Below are positions 46,607 through 55,288 of a DNA stretch of 64,000 nt, one piece after another. The stretch comes from Saprospiraceae bacterium. Its GTDB lineage: Bacteria; Bacteroidota; Bacteroidia; Chitinophagales; Saprospiraceae. The stretch covers positions 124,001-188,000 of the forward strand of contig JADJXG010000001.1 in the NCBI GenBank assembly GCA_016715965.1, written 5' to 3'. Within the stretch, counting starts at the first letter, position 1, and every line of letters starts with the position of its first letter. Under the pieces are notes generated by a model that made no database searches, was not told the DNA's origin, and was given only the letters and a program-made list of their open reading frames with translations. A program made the translations under genes and the position numbers.

Positions 46607-47037
46607 AATTTTAGAATGAAGAGGTAAAAGTAGGAAAAATTGTGAATTGGTTTGATGGATATGCAGACTTAGAATTTGAGTTCATTTATGATTGCTTACT
46701 GATTCATGAAAATTCTCTCCTTATTTTATTCTTACTTTCTTTTTCCGCAAAAGAAAGTAAGCAAAGAAAACTCGTCACAAAAAAAGGCGATCACGCCGTT
46801 GGCGTGACCAGGTTCTCCGAGCGGGCGTCCCCAAGAGTACTTGGAGACTTGATTTCCCGCTCTACTAACCTTTCGCTGGTTTTTTGTGACAATCCCAAAT
46901 ATGAGAAATATTTAGTTGCCGAATATATTTCCTAATTGGATTAAAAGAATCTTACTTTAATTCATGCAACACCTACTGAATGTCTCGTGATGGTCATTCA
47001 TTTGAAAAATTAGAATTCAGTCTACTGTTGAAATTTT
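46607..47037. repeat. Intergenic hairpin-rich repeat, related in part to the mobile elements
   Basis: The 431-bp gap holds a structured segment at 46731-46890. A 13-bp perfect hairpin CTTACTTTCTTTT/AAAAGAAAGTAAG (46731-46761) is followed by CAAAGAAAACTCG, almost the same as the start of the two mobile elements. Then come TCACGCC/GGCGTGA and an outer inverted repeat GTCACAAAAAA (46774-46784) with TTTTTTGTGAC (46880-46890). No clear terminal repeats or target duplications were found. The 97-codon frame across it looks like a by-product of the repeat. Confidence 0.6.
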
Positions 47038-48048
47038 TTACTCAGCAATAACCAACTTCCTACTGCTCCATTGGTCCATTCCCTTGATCAAGATAACATA
47101 GGTTCCTGGTTTTATAACATCTGGCAATACGAATATATTCTGTTTAGAATCGCTGTTTTGCAAAACAAATGCTTGCCCTGTCTGATCAAAAAGGGTCATT
47201 TCTTGAACAATTGCATCCACGGTTGATTCGACGATGATCTGTCTTCCCTGAATCCACAATTTAAAATTAAACCCAGTATTTTCTCCTTTTGGATCAGCAT
47301 TGGATTGAATGGTTTTCCAGGCTTCATATCTGGTGTCCAAAGAATCTATTGGATCCAAACCTCTTCTCACTGAACCCACACTGATGTCCAGAAAAAATTC
47401 TCCCGGCAAGTCTGTTGGCCTAGCCACACGAATAAAAGAAGATCTCGATGAAAGTCCCTCATTGAGACAGCGGCTGTCTGCTCCAGGGATTTTAGCCGCC
47501 CTCATGGCTTCCATCAAGCGGTCTGCCAAACTACCTGAGGATCTTAAAAATCTCGCTTCCATAGAATCAATGACATAATTGCCAATCAAAATATTTCCCT
47601 GTATGCTGTAATACCTTCCGGCAACATGCTTTTTTGAATTGAGGCAGTTGGCACCGGTGTATCCTGCAGCAGTAGGATCTGACTGAGGACCTAAAACTGC
47701 AGCACCATATTGCCGGATGGAAGGATTCCCTTCAGCATCATTGATGACCAACCAATTGAGCAACTCCTGAGCGTTTAATCCTTCTTCCAATTTGACCGAA
47801 CCGTTGCCCTGGTTGACCGGATGCCAATAAGACTGGGTATGCAGGGCACCTACTCCCGGCAACAAATGACTTATAATCAATGCCTGATATCCTTCTCTGT
47901 CCAAGGATAGACAGGTGGCACCTGCTCCTCCTACTTCTCCGGTCATCGTATCGACAGCTACTATAGAAAAAGTGTGTTGGGCCGGTAATTTATTCTGATA
48001 TGCTTGAAATAAAATAGAAATGATCAGAAAACAGAATCCAATTTTCAT
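47038..48048 (-). CDS. Secreted DUF1028 (Ntn-hydrolase-like) protein with C-terminal tail
   Basis: From ATG 48048 (MKIGFCFLIISILFQ) the protein has 336 residues with a signal peptide. The DUF1028 domain covers roughly 25-225: HTFSIVAVDTMTGEVGGAGAT at its start, LLPGVGALHTQ, AAVLGPQSDPTAAGYTGANC and QGNILIG. The family belongs to the N-terminal nucleophile hydrolase superfamily, but its reaction is not established. The end (MTLFDQTGQAFVLQ, KPGTYVILIKG) resembles a type A T9SS domain, though without a clear PNP motif. A longer frame to 48093 is rejected because a -7 box lies at 48064-48071. Function unknown; export is likely. Confidence 0.88.
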   Translation of the reverse strand: MKIGFCFLIISILFQAYQNKLPAQHTFSIVAVDTMTGEVGGAGATCLSLDREGYQALIISHLLPGVGALHTQSYWHPVNQGNGSVKLEEGLNAQELLNWLVINDAEGNPSIRQYGAAVLGPQSDPTAAGYTGANCLNSKKHVAGRYYSIQGNILIGNYVIDSMEARFLRSSGSLADRLMEAMRAAKIPGADSRCLNEGLSSRSSFIRVARPTDLPGEFFLDISVGSVRRGLDPIDSLDTRYEAWKTIQSNADPKGENTGFNFKLWIQGRQIIVESTVDAIVQEMTLFDQTGQAFVLQNSDSKQNIFVLPDVIKPGTYVILIKGMDQWSSRKLVIAE

Positions 48049-48063
48049 TTTTTGAAATTTAAA

Positions 48064-48071
48064 CAAAGATA
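48064..48071 (-). promoter_or_regulatory. -7 promoter box of the DUF1028 gene (TATCTTTG)
   Basis: The minus-strand octamer TATCTTTG matches TAnnTTTG and ends 15 bp before the ATG at 48048, supporting that start and implying a very short leader. Confidence 0.5.
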
Positions 48072-48169
48072 TTCTTTTGATTCGTAATTGCACAACTAAA
48101 TTTTCGCGATCTTATAACAATAAAAATTTAACCAATGCAATTTGCCAACATACTACTGTTGAAAAACCA

Positions 48170-48177
48170 TACCTTTG
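48170..48177 (+). promoter_or_regulatory. -7 promoter box of rpe (TACCTTTG)
   Basis: TACCTTTG matches TAnnTTTG and lies 17 bp upstream of the rpe ATG. Together with the minus-strand box at 48064-48071 it makes a divergent promoter region of about 100 bp. Confidence 0.5.
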
Positions 48178-48194
48178 CATGACAATCCAATTCA

Positions 48195-48866
48195 ATGTCC
48201 TCAGCTCTTATTTCACCTTCCTTACTTTCCTGTGATTTTTTAAAGATCGGCAAAGAAGTCGAAATGCTCAATGAATCAGAAGCAGACTGGTTGCATCTGG
48301 ATGTGATGGACGGTTCATTTGTTCCCAATATTTCATTTGGGCTTCCAGTTATTTCTGCCGTCAAAAAAATAAGCAGACTGCCCCTGGATGTCCATTTGAT
48401 GATTGTGAATCCAGAAAAATACCTCAGTGATTTTAGAAATGCGGGTGCCGACCACATCACGGTGCATTATGAAGCTTGTACGCATTTACACCGCACCCTG
48501 CATCAAATCAAAGAAACGGGCGCAAAGGCTGGCGTTGCCCTCAATCCTCATACTCCGGTCGAAGTTTTGTTTGATGTTTTGGAAGAGGTGGATCTGGTCA
48601 TTATGATGTCGGTCAATCCCGGTTTTGGCGGACAAAAATTTATCTACCGAAGTTTGGATAAGATCAAAAGGCTACGAAAAGAAATCATAGAAAGAAATCT
48701 AAATACACTCATCGAAGTGGATGGCGGCGTGGGTTTGCAAAATGCTGAAGTCATCCTCTCTGCGGGAGCACAGGTTTTGGTAGCCGGAAATGCGGTGTTC
48801 AATACAGCTGATCCAAGCAAAACCATCCAACAGTTTAAAATGATCTCAGCAGGCAATTTTGTTTGA
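48195..48866 (+). CDS. rpe: Ribulose-phosphate 3-epimerase
   Basis: Pentose phosphate pathway: interconverts ribulose-5-phosphate and xylulose-5-phosphate. The 223-residue TIM barrel has ISPSLLSCDF, the metal/catalytic motif WLHLDVMDGSFVPN, LDVHLMIVNPEKY, HITVHYE, GVALNPHTP, MMSVNPGFGGQKF and IEVDGGVG. All expected catalytic residues (D in LDVMDG, H in DVHLM and HYE, D in VDGG) are present. Metal-dependent, cytosolic. The downstream TonB receptor frame can be read back into the end of rpe, but its likely start is 48886. Confidence 0.96.
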   Translation: MSSALISPSLLSCDFLKIGKEVEMLNESEADWLHLDVMDGSFVPNISFGLPVISAVKKISRLPLDVHLMIVNPEKYLSDFRNAGADHITVHYEACTHLHRTLHQIKETGAKAGVALNPHTPVEVLFDVLEEVDLVIMMSVNPGFGGQKFIYRSLDKIKRLRKEIIERNLNTLIEVDGGVGLQNAEVILSAGAQVLVAGNAVFNTADPSKTIQQFKMISAGNFV

Positions 48867-48885
48867 TTTCAATCGTTTGCATTCG

Positions 48886-51423
48886 ATGAGTTTTTCCGGT
48901 ATAAGGCGGGCGATATACCCATCTTTATTTTTCCTTCTAATGTTGCCATTGGCAAATGGTCAATCAACCATCAAGGGACTAATTACTGACTTTACAACCG
49001 GTGAGCCTTTATCTGCTGTAATAGTTTACATCCCACAAACCAATTACTGGACAGAATCCGATGTAAAAGGTCAATACAGTTTAAAGCTAGGAGATCAAAT
49101 GACTGGGATTTTGAAAATTCAGAAGTTGGGATATGAAACTTTGGAATTTGATTTGAAAAATATTTCTGCAACCGAAAGACTAAATTTCAATCCTAAACTA
49201 AAACCCATTATTTCCCAAGAGGTCGTCGTTAAAGATCTGCGCAAAAACGATGAATCGATCATACGCGAAAAAGCCGAATCTTTTGCACTTTTACCTACCG
49301 CCAATTCCAATTTGGAAAGCATCTTACCCAGCATTGGTTTGGGAGTCAGGTTTAGCGCCGGCGGTGAACTCTCCAGCCAATACAGCGTGAGAGGTGGCAG
49401 CTATGATGAAAACTTGGTTTTCATTAATGATTTTGAAATTCTACGACCACAGCTCATCCGCAATGGTCAGCAAGAAGGTTTGACTTTTCCAAATCCGGAT
49501 TTGATCAGGGATCTTAGTTTTTCTTCAGGAGGATTTGAAGCTAAGTATGGAGAAAAATCTTCTTCGGTTTTGGATATCAAATACAAAGTACCCGATTCAC
49601 TGAGGGCCAGCGTGAGTGGCAGTTTATTGGGTTTTTCAACACATTTGGAAGGCTCTTCAGGATTTCTATCCAAAGATAAATCAAAAAATTTCAAATTCCT
49701 TTCCGGCTTTCGATACAAAACCAATCAATACTTACTCAATACTTTGGCGGTAGAGGGAGAATACCAACCCCATTTTTTTGATTTTCAAAATCTGCTGAGC
49801 TGGGATTTCCATCCCAACTGGCAATGGAGTTGGATTGGAAACATCAACAGTTCCCGATTTAGTCTTATTCCTGAATCCGGAAGTCAGGCCAAGGGATCTT
49901 TGTTTTTTATTATCCGGCTAAATACGGCTTTTGAAGGCAGCGAAAGTGACTACTTCAACCAATGGATGACAGGGACCAGTTTGAGTTATTTTCCAAAAAA
50001 CAGGAAAAATCTGTTTTATGTCAAATGGATTTCTTCTCTCTACCGGGGTCAGGAGGCAGAGCGCTTTGATGTCTTGGGATATTACAGACTTTCAGAAATT
50101 GAAAATGATCAAAAAGACGTAGAAGGCCGTGAAGTGCAGTTGTTGGGGACCGGTACCCAACATTTATATGGCCGCAATTATTTAGACAATCTGGTCCATC
50201 ATCATGAGATTCGATCGGGAATTCAGTTGGGAAATGCAGGCAGTCATGGAAGTCATTATTTACAAGCCGGATTAAACATACGGCAGGAACTATTTCTGGA
50301 CAGAATTTTAGAATGGGAAAGAATCGATTCAGCGGGATACTCCATTCCATATCTACACGATTCTATAGTATTGAGTCAGTATGTTTCTTCACAAAATCAA
50401 TTTTCAAATATAAAATCTGCATTCTGGCTGCAAGATCAATTTATTTATTCTATTTCCAACAAATGGAAATCACAGATTAATGCCGGTATCAGAACCCATT
50501 ACAATCATTTGAATGGCGAATTTTTAATCAACCCACGTCTTAAAATAGAACTCATTCCCAACGATCATCCACAAAATCTTAGATTATGGTTGGCCGGTGG
50601 ACTTTATCCTCAGGTGGCTTTTTATCGGGAAATGAGGAATCCGAACGGCAGCTTTAATGAAGATCTTCGCGCCCAAAAGTCCTGGCATCTCATCGCCGGA
50701 CTCAAAAAAGATTTTCTTTGGCCCAGCGTGAGTTCCACCCGTTTTAGGTGGATTTCAGAGATGTATTATAAATCCATGTGGGACATGGTCAGTTATAATC
50801 TGGACAATGTTCGCATCCGGTATTCCGGACAGAATGATTCAGAGGCATACGCCATCGGTTGGGACAATCGAATTCACGGAGAGTTTGTGCCAGGTGTGGA
50901 ATCGTGGGTCAATCTGTCGATTCTGCGGACGCGTGAAAAATTGAATGGAATCCAACATCTGATTCCGGGTAAGAACATCGCAGAATCCACCGAGGTCAAT
51001 GATGTGCCAAGGCCGGTGGATCAATTGGCTGCCATCAGCTTATTTTTTCAGGATTTTTTGCCCAACAGACCCCAATTTAAAATGCACATGCAGGGGACTG
51101 TGGCCAGTGGTATTCCGTATGGCTTTAAAGAGGCCAATGAAATTTTCAGAAACATCTACAGACTAAGACCCTATCACAGAGTGGACATTGGTTTTTCTTA
51201 CAGCCTTTGGGATCGGGAAGCGAAAAAAAATATCCAAAGCAGAATGTTCAAATGGCTGCATTCCACCAGAAAAGCCTGGGTGAGCATGGAGGTTTTCAAT
51301 TTGCTCAACACCAAAAATGAGGCCTCTGTCCGATGGATCAAGACCACCAACAATTATGAATTTGCGCTACCCAACTACCTAACTTCCAGACGGATCAATC
51401 TTAGGATCAGATTTGATTTTTAA
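48886..51423 (+). CDS. TonB-dependent outer-membrane receptor with carboxypeptidase-like domain
   Basis: From ATG 48886 (MSFSGIRRAIYPSLF) the protein has 845 residues and a signal peptide ending LANGQS. A CarboxypepD_reg-like domain (STIKGLITDFTTGEPLSAV) spans about 28-110, followed by a TonB plug (about 115-230: LPSIGLGVRFSAGGEL, YSVRGGSYDENLVFIND) and a 22-strand-type barrel. It ends in RINLRIRFDF, with the terminal Phe typical of BAM substrates. There is no SusD-like partner next to it, so this is not a glycan-utilisation pair; the ligand is unknown. It starts 19 nt after rpe and is probably co-transcribed. A TTG at 48859 gives a longer but poorer start. Confidence 0.93.
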   Translation: MSFSGIRRAIYPSLFFLLMLPLANGQSTIKGLITDFTTGEPLSAVIVYIPQTNYWTESDVKGQYSLKLGDQMTGILKIQKLGYETLEFDLKNISATERLNFNPKLKPIISQEVVVKDLRKNDESIIREKAESFALLPTANSNLESILPSIGLGVRFSAGGELSSQYSVRGGSYDENLVFINDFEILRPQLIRNGQQEGLTFPNPDLIRDLSFSSGGFEAKYGEKSSSVLDIKYKVPDSLRASVSGSLLGFSTHLEGSSGFLSKDKSKNFKFLSGFRYKTNQYLLNTLAVEGEYQPHFFDFQNLLSWDFHPNWQWSWIGNINSSRFSLIPESGSQAKGSLFFIIRLNTAFEGSESDYFNQWMTGTSLSYFPKNRKNLFYVKWISSLYRGQEAERFDVLGYYRLSEIENDQKDVEGREVQLLGTGTQHLYGRNYLDNLVHHHEIRSGIQLGNAGSHGSHYLQAGLNIRQELFLDRILEWERIDSAGYSIPYLHDSIVLSQYVSSQNQFSNIKSAFWLQDQFIYSISNKWKSQINAGIRTHYNHLNGEFLINPRLKIELIPNDHPQNLRLWLAGGLYPQVAFYREMRNPNGSFNEDLRAQKSWHLIAGLKKDFLWPSVSSTRFRWISEMYYKSMWDMVSYNLDNVRIRYSGQNDSEAYAIGWDNRIHGEFVPGVESWVNLSILRTREKLNGIQHLIPGKNIAESTEVNDVPRPVDQLAAISLFFQDFLPNRPQFKMHMQGTVASGIPYGFKEANEIFRNIYRLRPYHRVDIGFSYSLWDREAKKNIQSRMFKWLHSTRKAWVSMEVFNLLNTKNEASVRWIKTTNNYEFALPNYLTSRRINLRIRFDF

Positions 51424-51478
51424 TCACTATATTTTTCAATATCTCTTTTGACTTTTATTTACCTGAGATCGTCTTAGC

Positions 51479-52285
51479 TTGCTTTATAACCGATTTGACG
51501 AAAGTCTCAAAACAATGGCTCAGAATGATCTCTCTCATCAGATTAAGAGGATGAAACAATTTGGAATAACTAATTATTTTCAGAAAAATGCCAATATTTA
51601 TATAAGAGATTTTGATACTTCTTATAAAGAAAATAGGGAAGACTTAATAATTCTTGATAAAGACGGAAAGCTGGTTGAAGAAATAATCTTTACAGGACCT
51701 TGGAGCGATCCTTTTGGTAAGTTCAGCGGAGCTATTAAACTTAAGGATGAACCAGGAATGTTGGTGCTGATTGAATCCAACAATAATCCTGCACCAAACC
51801 GCGACCGTATCTACTTTTATAAGACAGATGGTGAAGGTAATATGTCCTTGCTGAAAGAAATTAAAGTTAATACTGATTATGTACCTCTTTTAAATTATTT
51901 ATTAGAACTCGAAAATGGCGATATTCTTTGGAATGCGCTATTTAGAGTAAGGGGCGGTCCAAGCTTTATTGATGACCGCACAATTACCTCTAGATGGTCC
52001 AGAGAGAGCCTTGGACTTAGTTCTTCAGCAGATCATGAAAAGGACAATGGGATGAAAGTATATCCCAATCCGGTTAAAAGTACATTGCTTATGTCCAACC
52101 CCGATTTTGAAATCAATAGAATCCAAGTATTCGATCTTGAAGGTAAAAAACACATGGATGTAAACTTTTCACCTTCCAATCAACAAACTGTTGAAATCTC
52201 TGGCTTGTCTCCAGGCATGTATCTGGTTCAGGCTATAGGTAAACAAGGTCAATTGATTTATACTGGCAAAATAATAAAGGAATAA
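51479..52285 (+). CDS. T9SS-tailed protein, probably truncated at its N-terminus
   Basis: The 268-codon frame starts at a TTG; the first ATG is at 51515. It has no signal peptide, which a T9SS cargo needs. Most of the protein (about 30-190) has irregular beta strands (DLIILDKDGKLVEEIIF, DRIYFYKTDGEGNM) of no family I can name. The last 75 residues are a clear type A sorting domain (KVYPNPVKSTLLMS, SPGMYLVQAIGKQG). A stop codon at 51464-51466 closes the frame upstream. The simplest reading is the 3' remnant of a longer secreted protein gene, now probably non-functional. An undetected frameshift upstream is the alternative. Confidence 0.6.
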   Translation: MLYNRFDESLKTMAQNDLSHQIKRMKQFGITNYFQKNANIYIRDFDTSYKENREDLIILDKDGKLVEEIIFTGPWSDPFGKFSGAIKLKDEPGMLVLIESNNNPAPNRDRIYFYKTDGEGNMSLLKEIKVNTDYVPLLNYLLELENGDILWNALFRVRGGPSFIDDRTITSRWSRESLGLSSSADHEKDNGMKVYPNPVKSTLLMSNPDFEINRIQVFDLEGKKHMDVNFSPSNQQTVEISGLSPGMYLVQAIGKQGQLIYTGKIIKE

Positions 52286-52427
52286 GATGTTGTTATTAAA
52301 TTCAAATAAGTACCATTTTAATATTAACTAGTTAATAGATTGTAATTTATATATATTAAATTTTATTAATGAGTCTGAAATAATAATTTTTCAAAACAAA
52401 TTATTAGTCTGATACTATATAAATCCA

Positions 52428-52435
52428 TACCTTTG
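52428..52435 (+). promoter_or_regulatory. -7 promoter box of rpsP (TACCTTTG)
   Basis: TACCTTTG matches TAnnTTTG. Transcription starting a few bases downstream would give an rpsP leader of about 75 nt containing the hairpin at 52447-52478. Confidence 0.5.
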
Positions 52436-52446
52436 CACCCGCTTTA

Positions 52447-52478
52447 GCCCGTAGAGCCGGATTTCCGGGTAAACGGGC
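52447..52478 (+). promoter_or_regulatory. Two-tier hairpin in the rpsP leader
   Basis: GCCCGT (52447-52452) pairs with ACGGGC (52473-52478), and CCGGA (52457-52461) pairs inside with TCCGG (52464-52468). This is a GC-rich stacked structure in an AT-rich leader, starting about 12 nt after the -7 box. It could be an autoregulatory r-protein leader or a stability element; no known family was recognised. Confidence 0.45.
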
Positions 52479-52517
52479 CATGGTCGAATCAAATTATTAT
52501 TAAATAAAAGCTTACAA

Positions 52518-53060
52518 ATGGCCGTTAAAATCAGACTACAGCGCAAAGGGCGCAAAAAGGCTCCGTATTATCACATCGTCATCGCGGATGCCAGATCTCC
52601 AAGAGATGGAAAATTTATCGAAAGGTTGGGATTTTACAATCCCACCACCGTTCCTGCATCCATTGATCTGGATAGAGACAAAGCCTTCGATTGGTTAATG
52701 AAAGGTGCTCAGCCAACAGACACTGTTATGGCGATTTTGAAGTACAAGGGCATCCTGTACCGCAAACATTTGGCCAGAGGAGTGGCCAAAGGAGCCATGA
52801 CCCAAGAGGTCGCTGATCAAATGTACCTCGATTGGATTCAAAACAAGGAAGGGAAAATCGAGCAAAAAATGGCGGAGAGAAAACAGAAGGTGGAACAGTT
52901 TCACTCTTCAATGCTCGCTGTCACAAGGGCTCCAAAAGTAAAAGAGGTGGTTTCAGAAGTTGAACCTGTTGAGGCCTTAGCAGAAATTGCCGAAGAACCT
53001 GTCAGTACTCAAAATGAAGAAGGAGTAACTGAAGGGAATGATACCCCATCGGAGTCTTAA
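52518..53060 (+). CDS. rpsP: 30S ribosomal protein S16 with C-terminal extension
   Basis: S16 is a structural protein of the small ribosomal subunit. The core at 1-85 has the standard sequence VKIRLQRKGRKKAPYYHIV, DARSPRDGKFIERLGFYNP and MKGAQPTDTV. The protein is 180 residues, against about 80-90 in most bacteria. The extra C-terminal half has a basic helical segment (IEQKMAERKQKVEQ) and then a very acidic tail (VSEVEPVEALAEIAEEPV). Extended S16 is usual in Bacteroidota. rimM/trmD, the common neighbours, are absent here; an unknown gene follows a hairpin at 53149-53176. Confidence 0.96.
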   Translation: MAVKIRLQRKGRKKAPYYHIVIADARSPRDGKFIERLGFYNPTTVPASIDLDRDKAFDWLMKGAQPTDTVMAILKYKGILYRKHLARGVAKGAMTQEVADQMYLDWIQNKEGKIEQKMAERKQKVEQFHSSMLAVTRAPKVKEVVSEVEPVEALAEIAEEPVSTQNEEGVTEGNDTPSES

Positions 53061-53148
53061 TCCATTTTCGTGAAACTAGATTATTGGAGAAAATAATCTA
53101 TCCTTTTCACAACATGGAAGTTTTAAAATGACGTTAATCTCACTAAAC

Positions 53149-53176
53149 GCCTGAAAGGAGCCTGTTTCTTTCAGGC
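53149..53176 (+). terminator. Hairpin between rpsP and the next gene
   Basis: GCCTGAAAG (53149-53157) and CTTTCAGGC (53168-53176) pair perfectly across a 10-nt loop and are followed by ATTATCTTTT. The T-run is interrupted, so it is a weak terminator or attenuator. It lies 30 bp before the next start. Confidence 0.55.
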
Positions 53177-53206
53177 ATTATCTTTTGAAAAAGTAAATCC
53201 AAAAAA

Positions 53207-54592
53207 ATGCAACAAGAACTCGAACTAGACTATAAAGAGAGACTTCAGGCTGTCGCAGAGGTGATACAATCCTCCGACGAACTCGCAGCCTATCTGGAGG
53301 AAGAAACTCCCGAACTCTACAAAGCCTTGCAAGAAGCTTATGAGCCTTTGGTGTCTGAGATTTATGAGGAAGTTGCGAAAGACCATCCCCTGCAGTTGAT
53401 CGCGCTCGAGACGGTTCTTCTGAATCCATTTTTTGAAGGTCTGTTTTTGCCCAGAATTTTAGGATATACTGTATTAAGGGGTGAAATCAACGATCAGGTC
53501 AAATACAGCAGACCACAAGAACACTTTAAAGAAGTTTTGGTGGCGATCGCCAATTCTGCCAATTTTGACATGATCAAACAGAGAATTGGTCAAACCGTAC
53601 AGCTGGGATTTTCACTGAGCAGTGATATTTGGCTTGCCTCCTTGTTGGACCGGATTGAAAACAAGAAGGTCAAATCCTTTTTGCAAAGCATGATCATCGA
53701 TCGCTTCAGAGACCCAAAAGAGCGATTGGGATTTTTCCAAAGGTATAAAAAACAATTTTCTCACTACAACTACCTAACTTGCAATTTTCCATCCACCATT
53801 GGAGAATTGAAAGTAGAAGAAGAGAGTCTCCGCAATTTTCTACTCAACAGAATCAGTCACCAGCTTCCTCATCAAAACTACATTCCCTTCATCTTGCAAT
53901 TAATTGCAAGAAAAGAATTTCATCGCGAAGCCGAATTCCTTGAGATTATTGCCATTACCGCCAATTTTATCGACCTTGGCACGGAGGGAAATGAGCAACT
54001 AATGCAGGTCATCAATCAAAACAGAAACAGTACATTCAACAACATGTATTTTTCCTTTTTGAAAAAAAGTTACAAGGAGGGTATCATTTTCGGAGCAAGC
54101 GCGGATCAAAAATTCTACCAGATGTTGGATAATAACATCATCGATGATCTTTTCAAATACTATCGCTTACTGGACACCATTCATTCCAAAGGCTTTGTGC
54201 ATGAAGATTCCATGGATGCGGTCAGCGCATTTTATAGCCAATACGAAGGTATGTCCATTAACAATGAATGCATTCGATTGAATTTATTGCAGCAATTTCG
54301 CAAAGTGGTAGAAAATCTTACCGAGCCTGAATATCATGCCTATTTTGAGATATGCCGCACTTTTGCCATGTACATGAATATTTTTGATCATTCGGCATTC
54401 AACAACGAGCTTAAAATTCTGGGAATGACCTATGTGCGCAAATTGCTTGAATTTTATCAGGACAAGCGATCAAAGGAATACCAGGATGTAAAGAAATTTG
54501 TCAGTTCTGCCTTTGTGGAATATGAATTTCTGACGGACAAAGAAGTAGCTGAATTATTCAAGGTAAAGAGAAAAGCCAAAACAGCTGAATAA
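53207..54592 (+). CDS. Conserved-looking all-helical protein, function unknown
   Basis: The 461-residue protein is predicted almost entirely alpha-helical, without signal peptide or membrane segments, and has an acidic N-terminus (QQELELDYKERLQ, SSDELAAYLEEETPELY). Repeated helical pairs such as FLQSMIIDRFRDPKERLGFFQRY suggest a HEAT/ARM-like or TPR-like solenoid, but I see no repeat consensus. The end is basic (FKVKRKAKTAE). I do not recognise a family. It follows rpsP on the same strand after a hairpin. Codon use and length make it a real gene; it is probably cytosolic and may act as a binding scaffold (inference). Confidence 0.8.
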   Translation: MQQELELDYKERLQAVAEVIQSSDELAAYLEEETPELYKALQEAYEPLVSEIYEEVAKDHPLQLIALETVLLNPFFEGLFLPRILGYTVLRGEINDQVKYSRPQEHFKEVLVAIANSANFDMIKQRIGQTVQLGFSLSSDIWLASLLDRIENKKVKSFLQSMIIDRFRDPKERLGFFQRYKKQFSHYNYLTCNFPSTIGELKVEEESLRNFLLNRISHQLPHQNYIPFILQLIARKEFHREAEFLEIIAITANFIDLGTEGNEQLMQVINQNRNSTFNNMYFSFLKKSYKEGIIFGASADQKFYQMLDNNIIDDLFKYYRLLDTIHSKGFVHEDSMDAVSAFYSQYEGMSINNECIRLNLLQQFRKVVENLTEPEYHAYFEICRTFAMYMNIFDHSAFNNELKILGMTYVRKLLEFYQDKRSKEYQDVKKFVSSAFVEYEFLTDKEVAELFKVKRKAKTAE

Positions 54593-54681
54593 GTTTTGGG
54601 GTAGAAAGAGTCACATTTGAATTCTTCCTGTTTGCTGGCAGGTATCGTCAACAATACATTTTACAGAACGTTTATTAACAC

Positions 54682-55281
54682 ATGGTCAGAATCCTGATTG
54701 CGCTATGTTTTATTGCTTTATGTGTCTGTTCCACATTTGGGCAGGAACGATTTTTCTACGGAGGACTTAAATCGGGTTTAAGTCTGTCACAAATCGATGG
54801 TGATGATGCGCTGGGATATGACAAACTGGGAGTACAGGCAGGAATATTTGGAGGATTTGGACTGGGGGGAATCAAAGAACTACAAATAGAATTTTTATAC
54901 AGTCTCAGGGGATCCAGATCCACTAAAAATGATACCGCCAATGTGAAAATTAATTTGCATTATATTGACATACCCATTATCTTTTGTCTCAAGGACTGGC
55001 TGATTGAGGATGACAAATCAGAATATTACCGAATTCATTTTCAGGGAGGTATTTCCCCGGGATTTCTGTTCAATTCCAGCACGTTGAGAGCCGATCATCA
55101 ATTTAAGAAATTGGATATCAGTTGGTTGGTTGGCGTCCAATACAATGTTTCTCAAAATTTAGGCATTTATAGCAGATACACCTCCTCATTCACCCCGCTT
55201 TATACCTATCAAAGGGGAGGAGAAGAAATCAAAATGATCAGTTATTTTATATCTTTGGGCCTGAATTACAGATTTAATTAA
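54682..55281 (+). CDS. PorT-like outer-membrane beta-barrel protein
   Basis: The 199-residue protein has a signal peptide (ILIALCFIALCVCSTFGQ). The mature part shows the outer-membrane beta-barrel pattern: FFYGGLKSGLSLSQIDGDD, GVQAGIFGGFG, LQIEFLYSLRGS, then paired amphipathic strands and the end SYFISLGLNYRFN with a terminal aromatic plus Asn. This fits the PorT/outer-membrane beta-barrel family (OMP_b-brl_2) of Bacteroidota. It need not be the T9SS component PorT itself, because many paralogues exist. A lipoprotein gene starts 8 nt downstream. Confidence 0.85.
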   Translation: MVRILIALCFIALCVCSTFGQERFFYGGLKSGLSLSQIDGDDALGYDKLGVQAGIFGGFGLGGIKELQIEFLYSLRGSRSTKNDTANVKINLHYIDIPIIFCLKDWLIEDDKSEYYRIHFQGGISPGFLFNSSTLRADHQFKKLDISWLVGVQYNVSQNLGIYSRYTSSFTPLYTYQRGGEEIKMISYFISLGLNYRFN

Positions 55282-55288
55282 TCCACTT

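Noticed and set aside
46642..46935. 97-codon plus-strand frame as a gene
   Set aside because: It spans a hairpin-rich repeat and has no signal, fold or family resemblance.
48859..48885. TTG start of the TonB receptor inside rpe
   Set aside because: It would overlap rpe and add nine residues before a good signal peptide that starts at ATG 48886.
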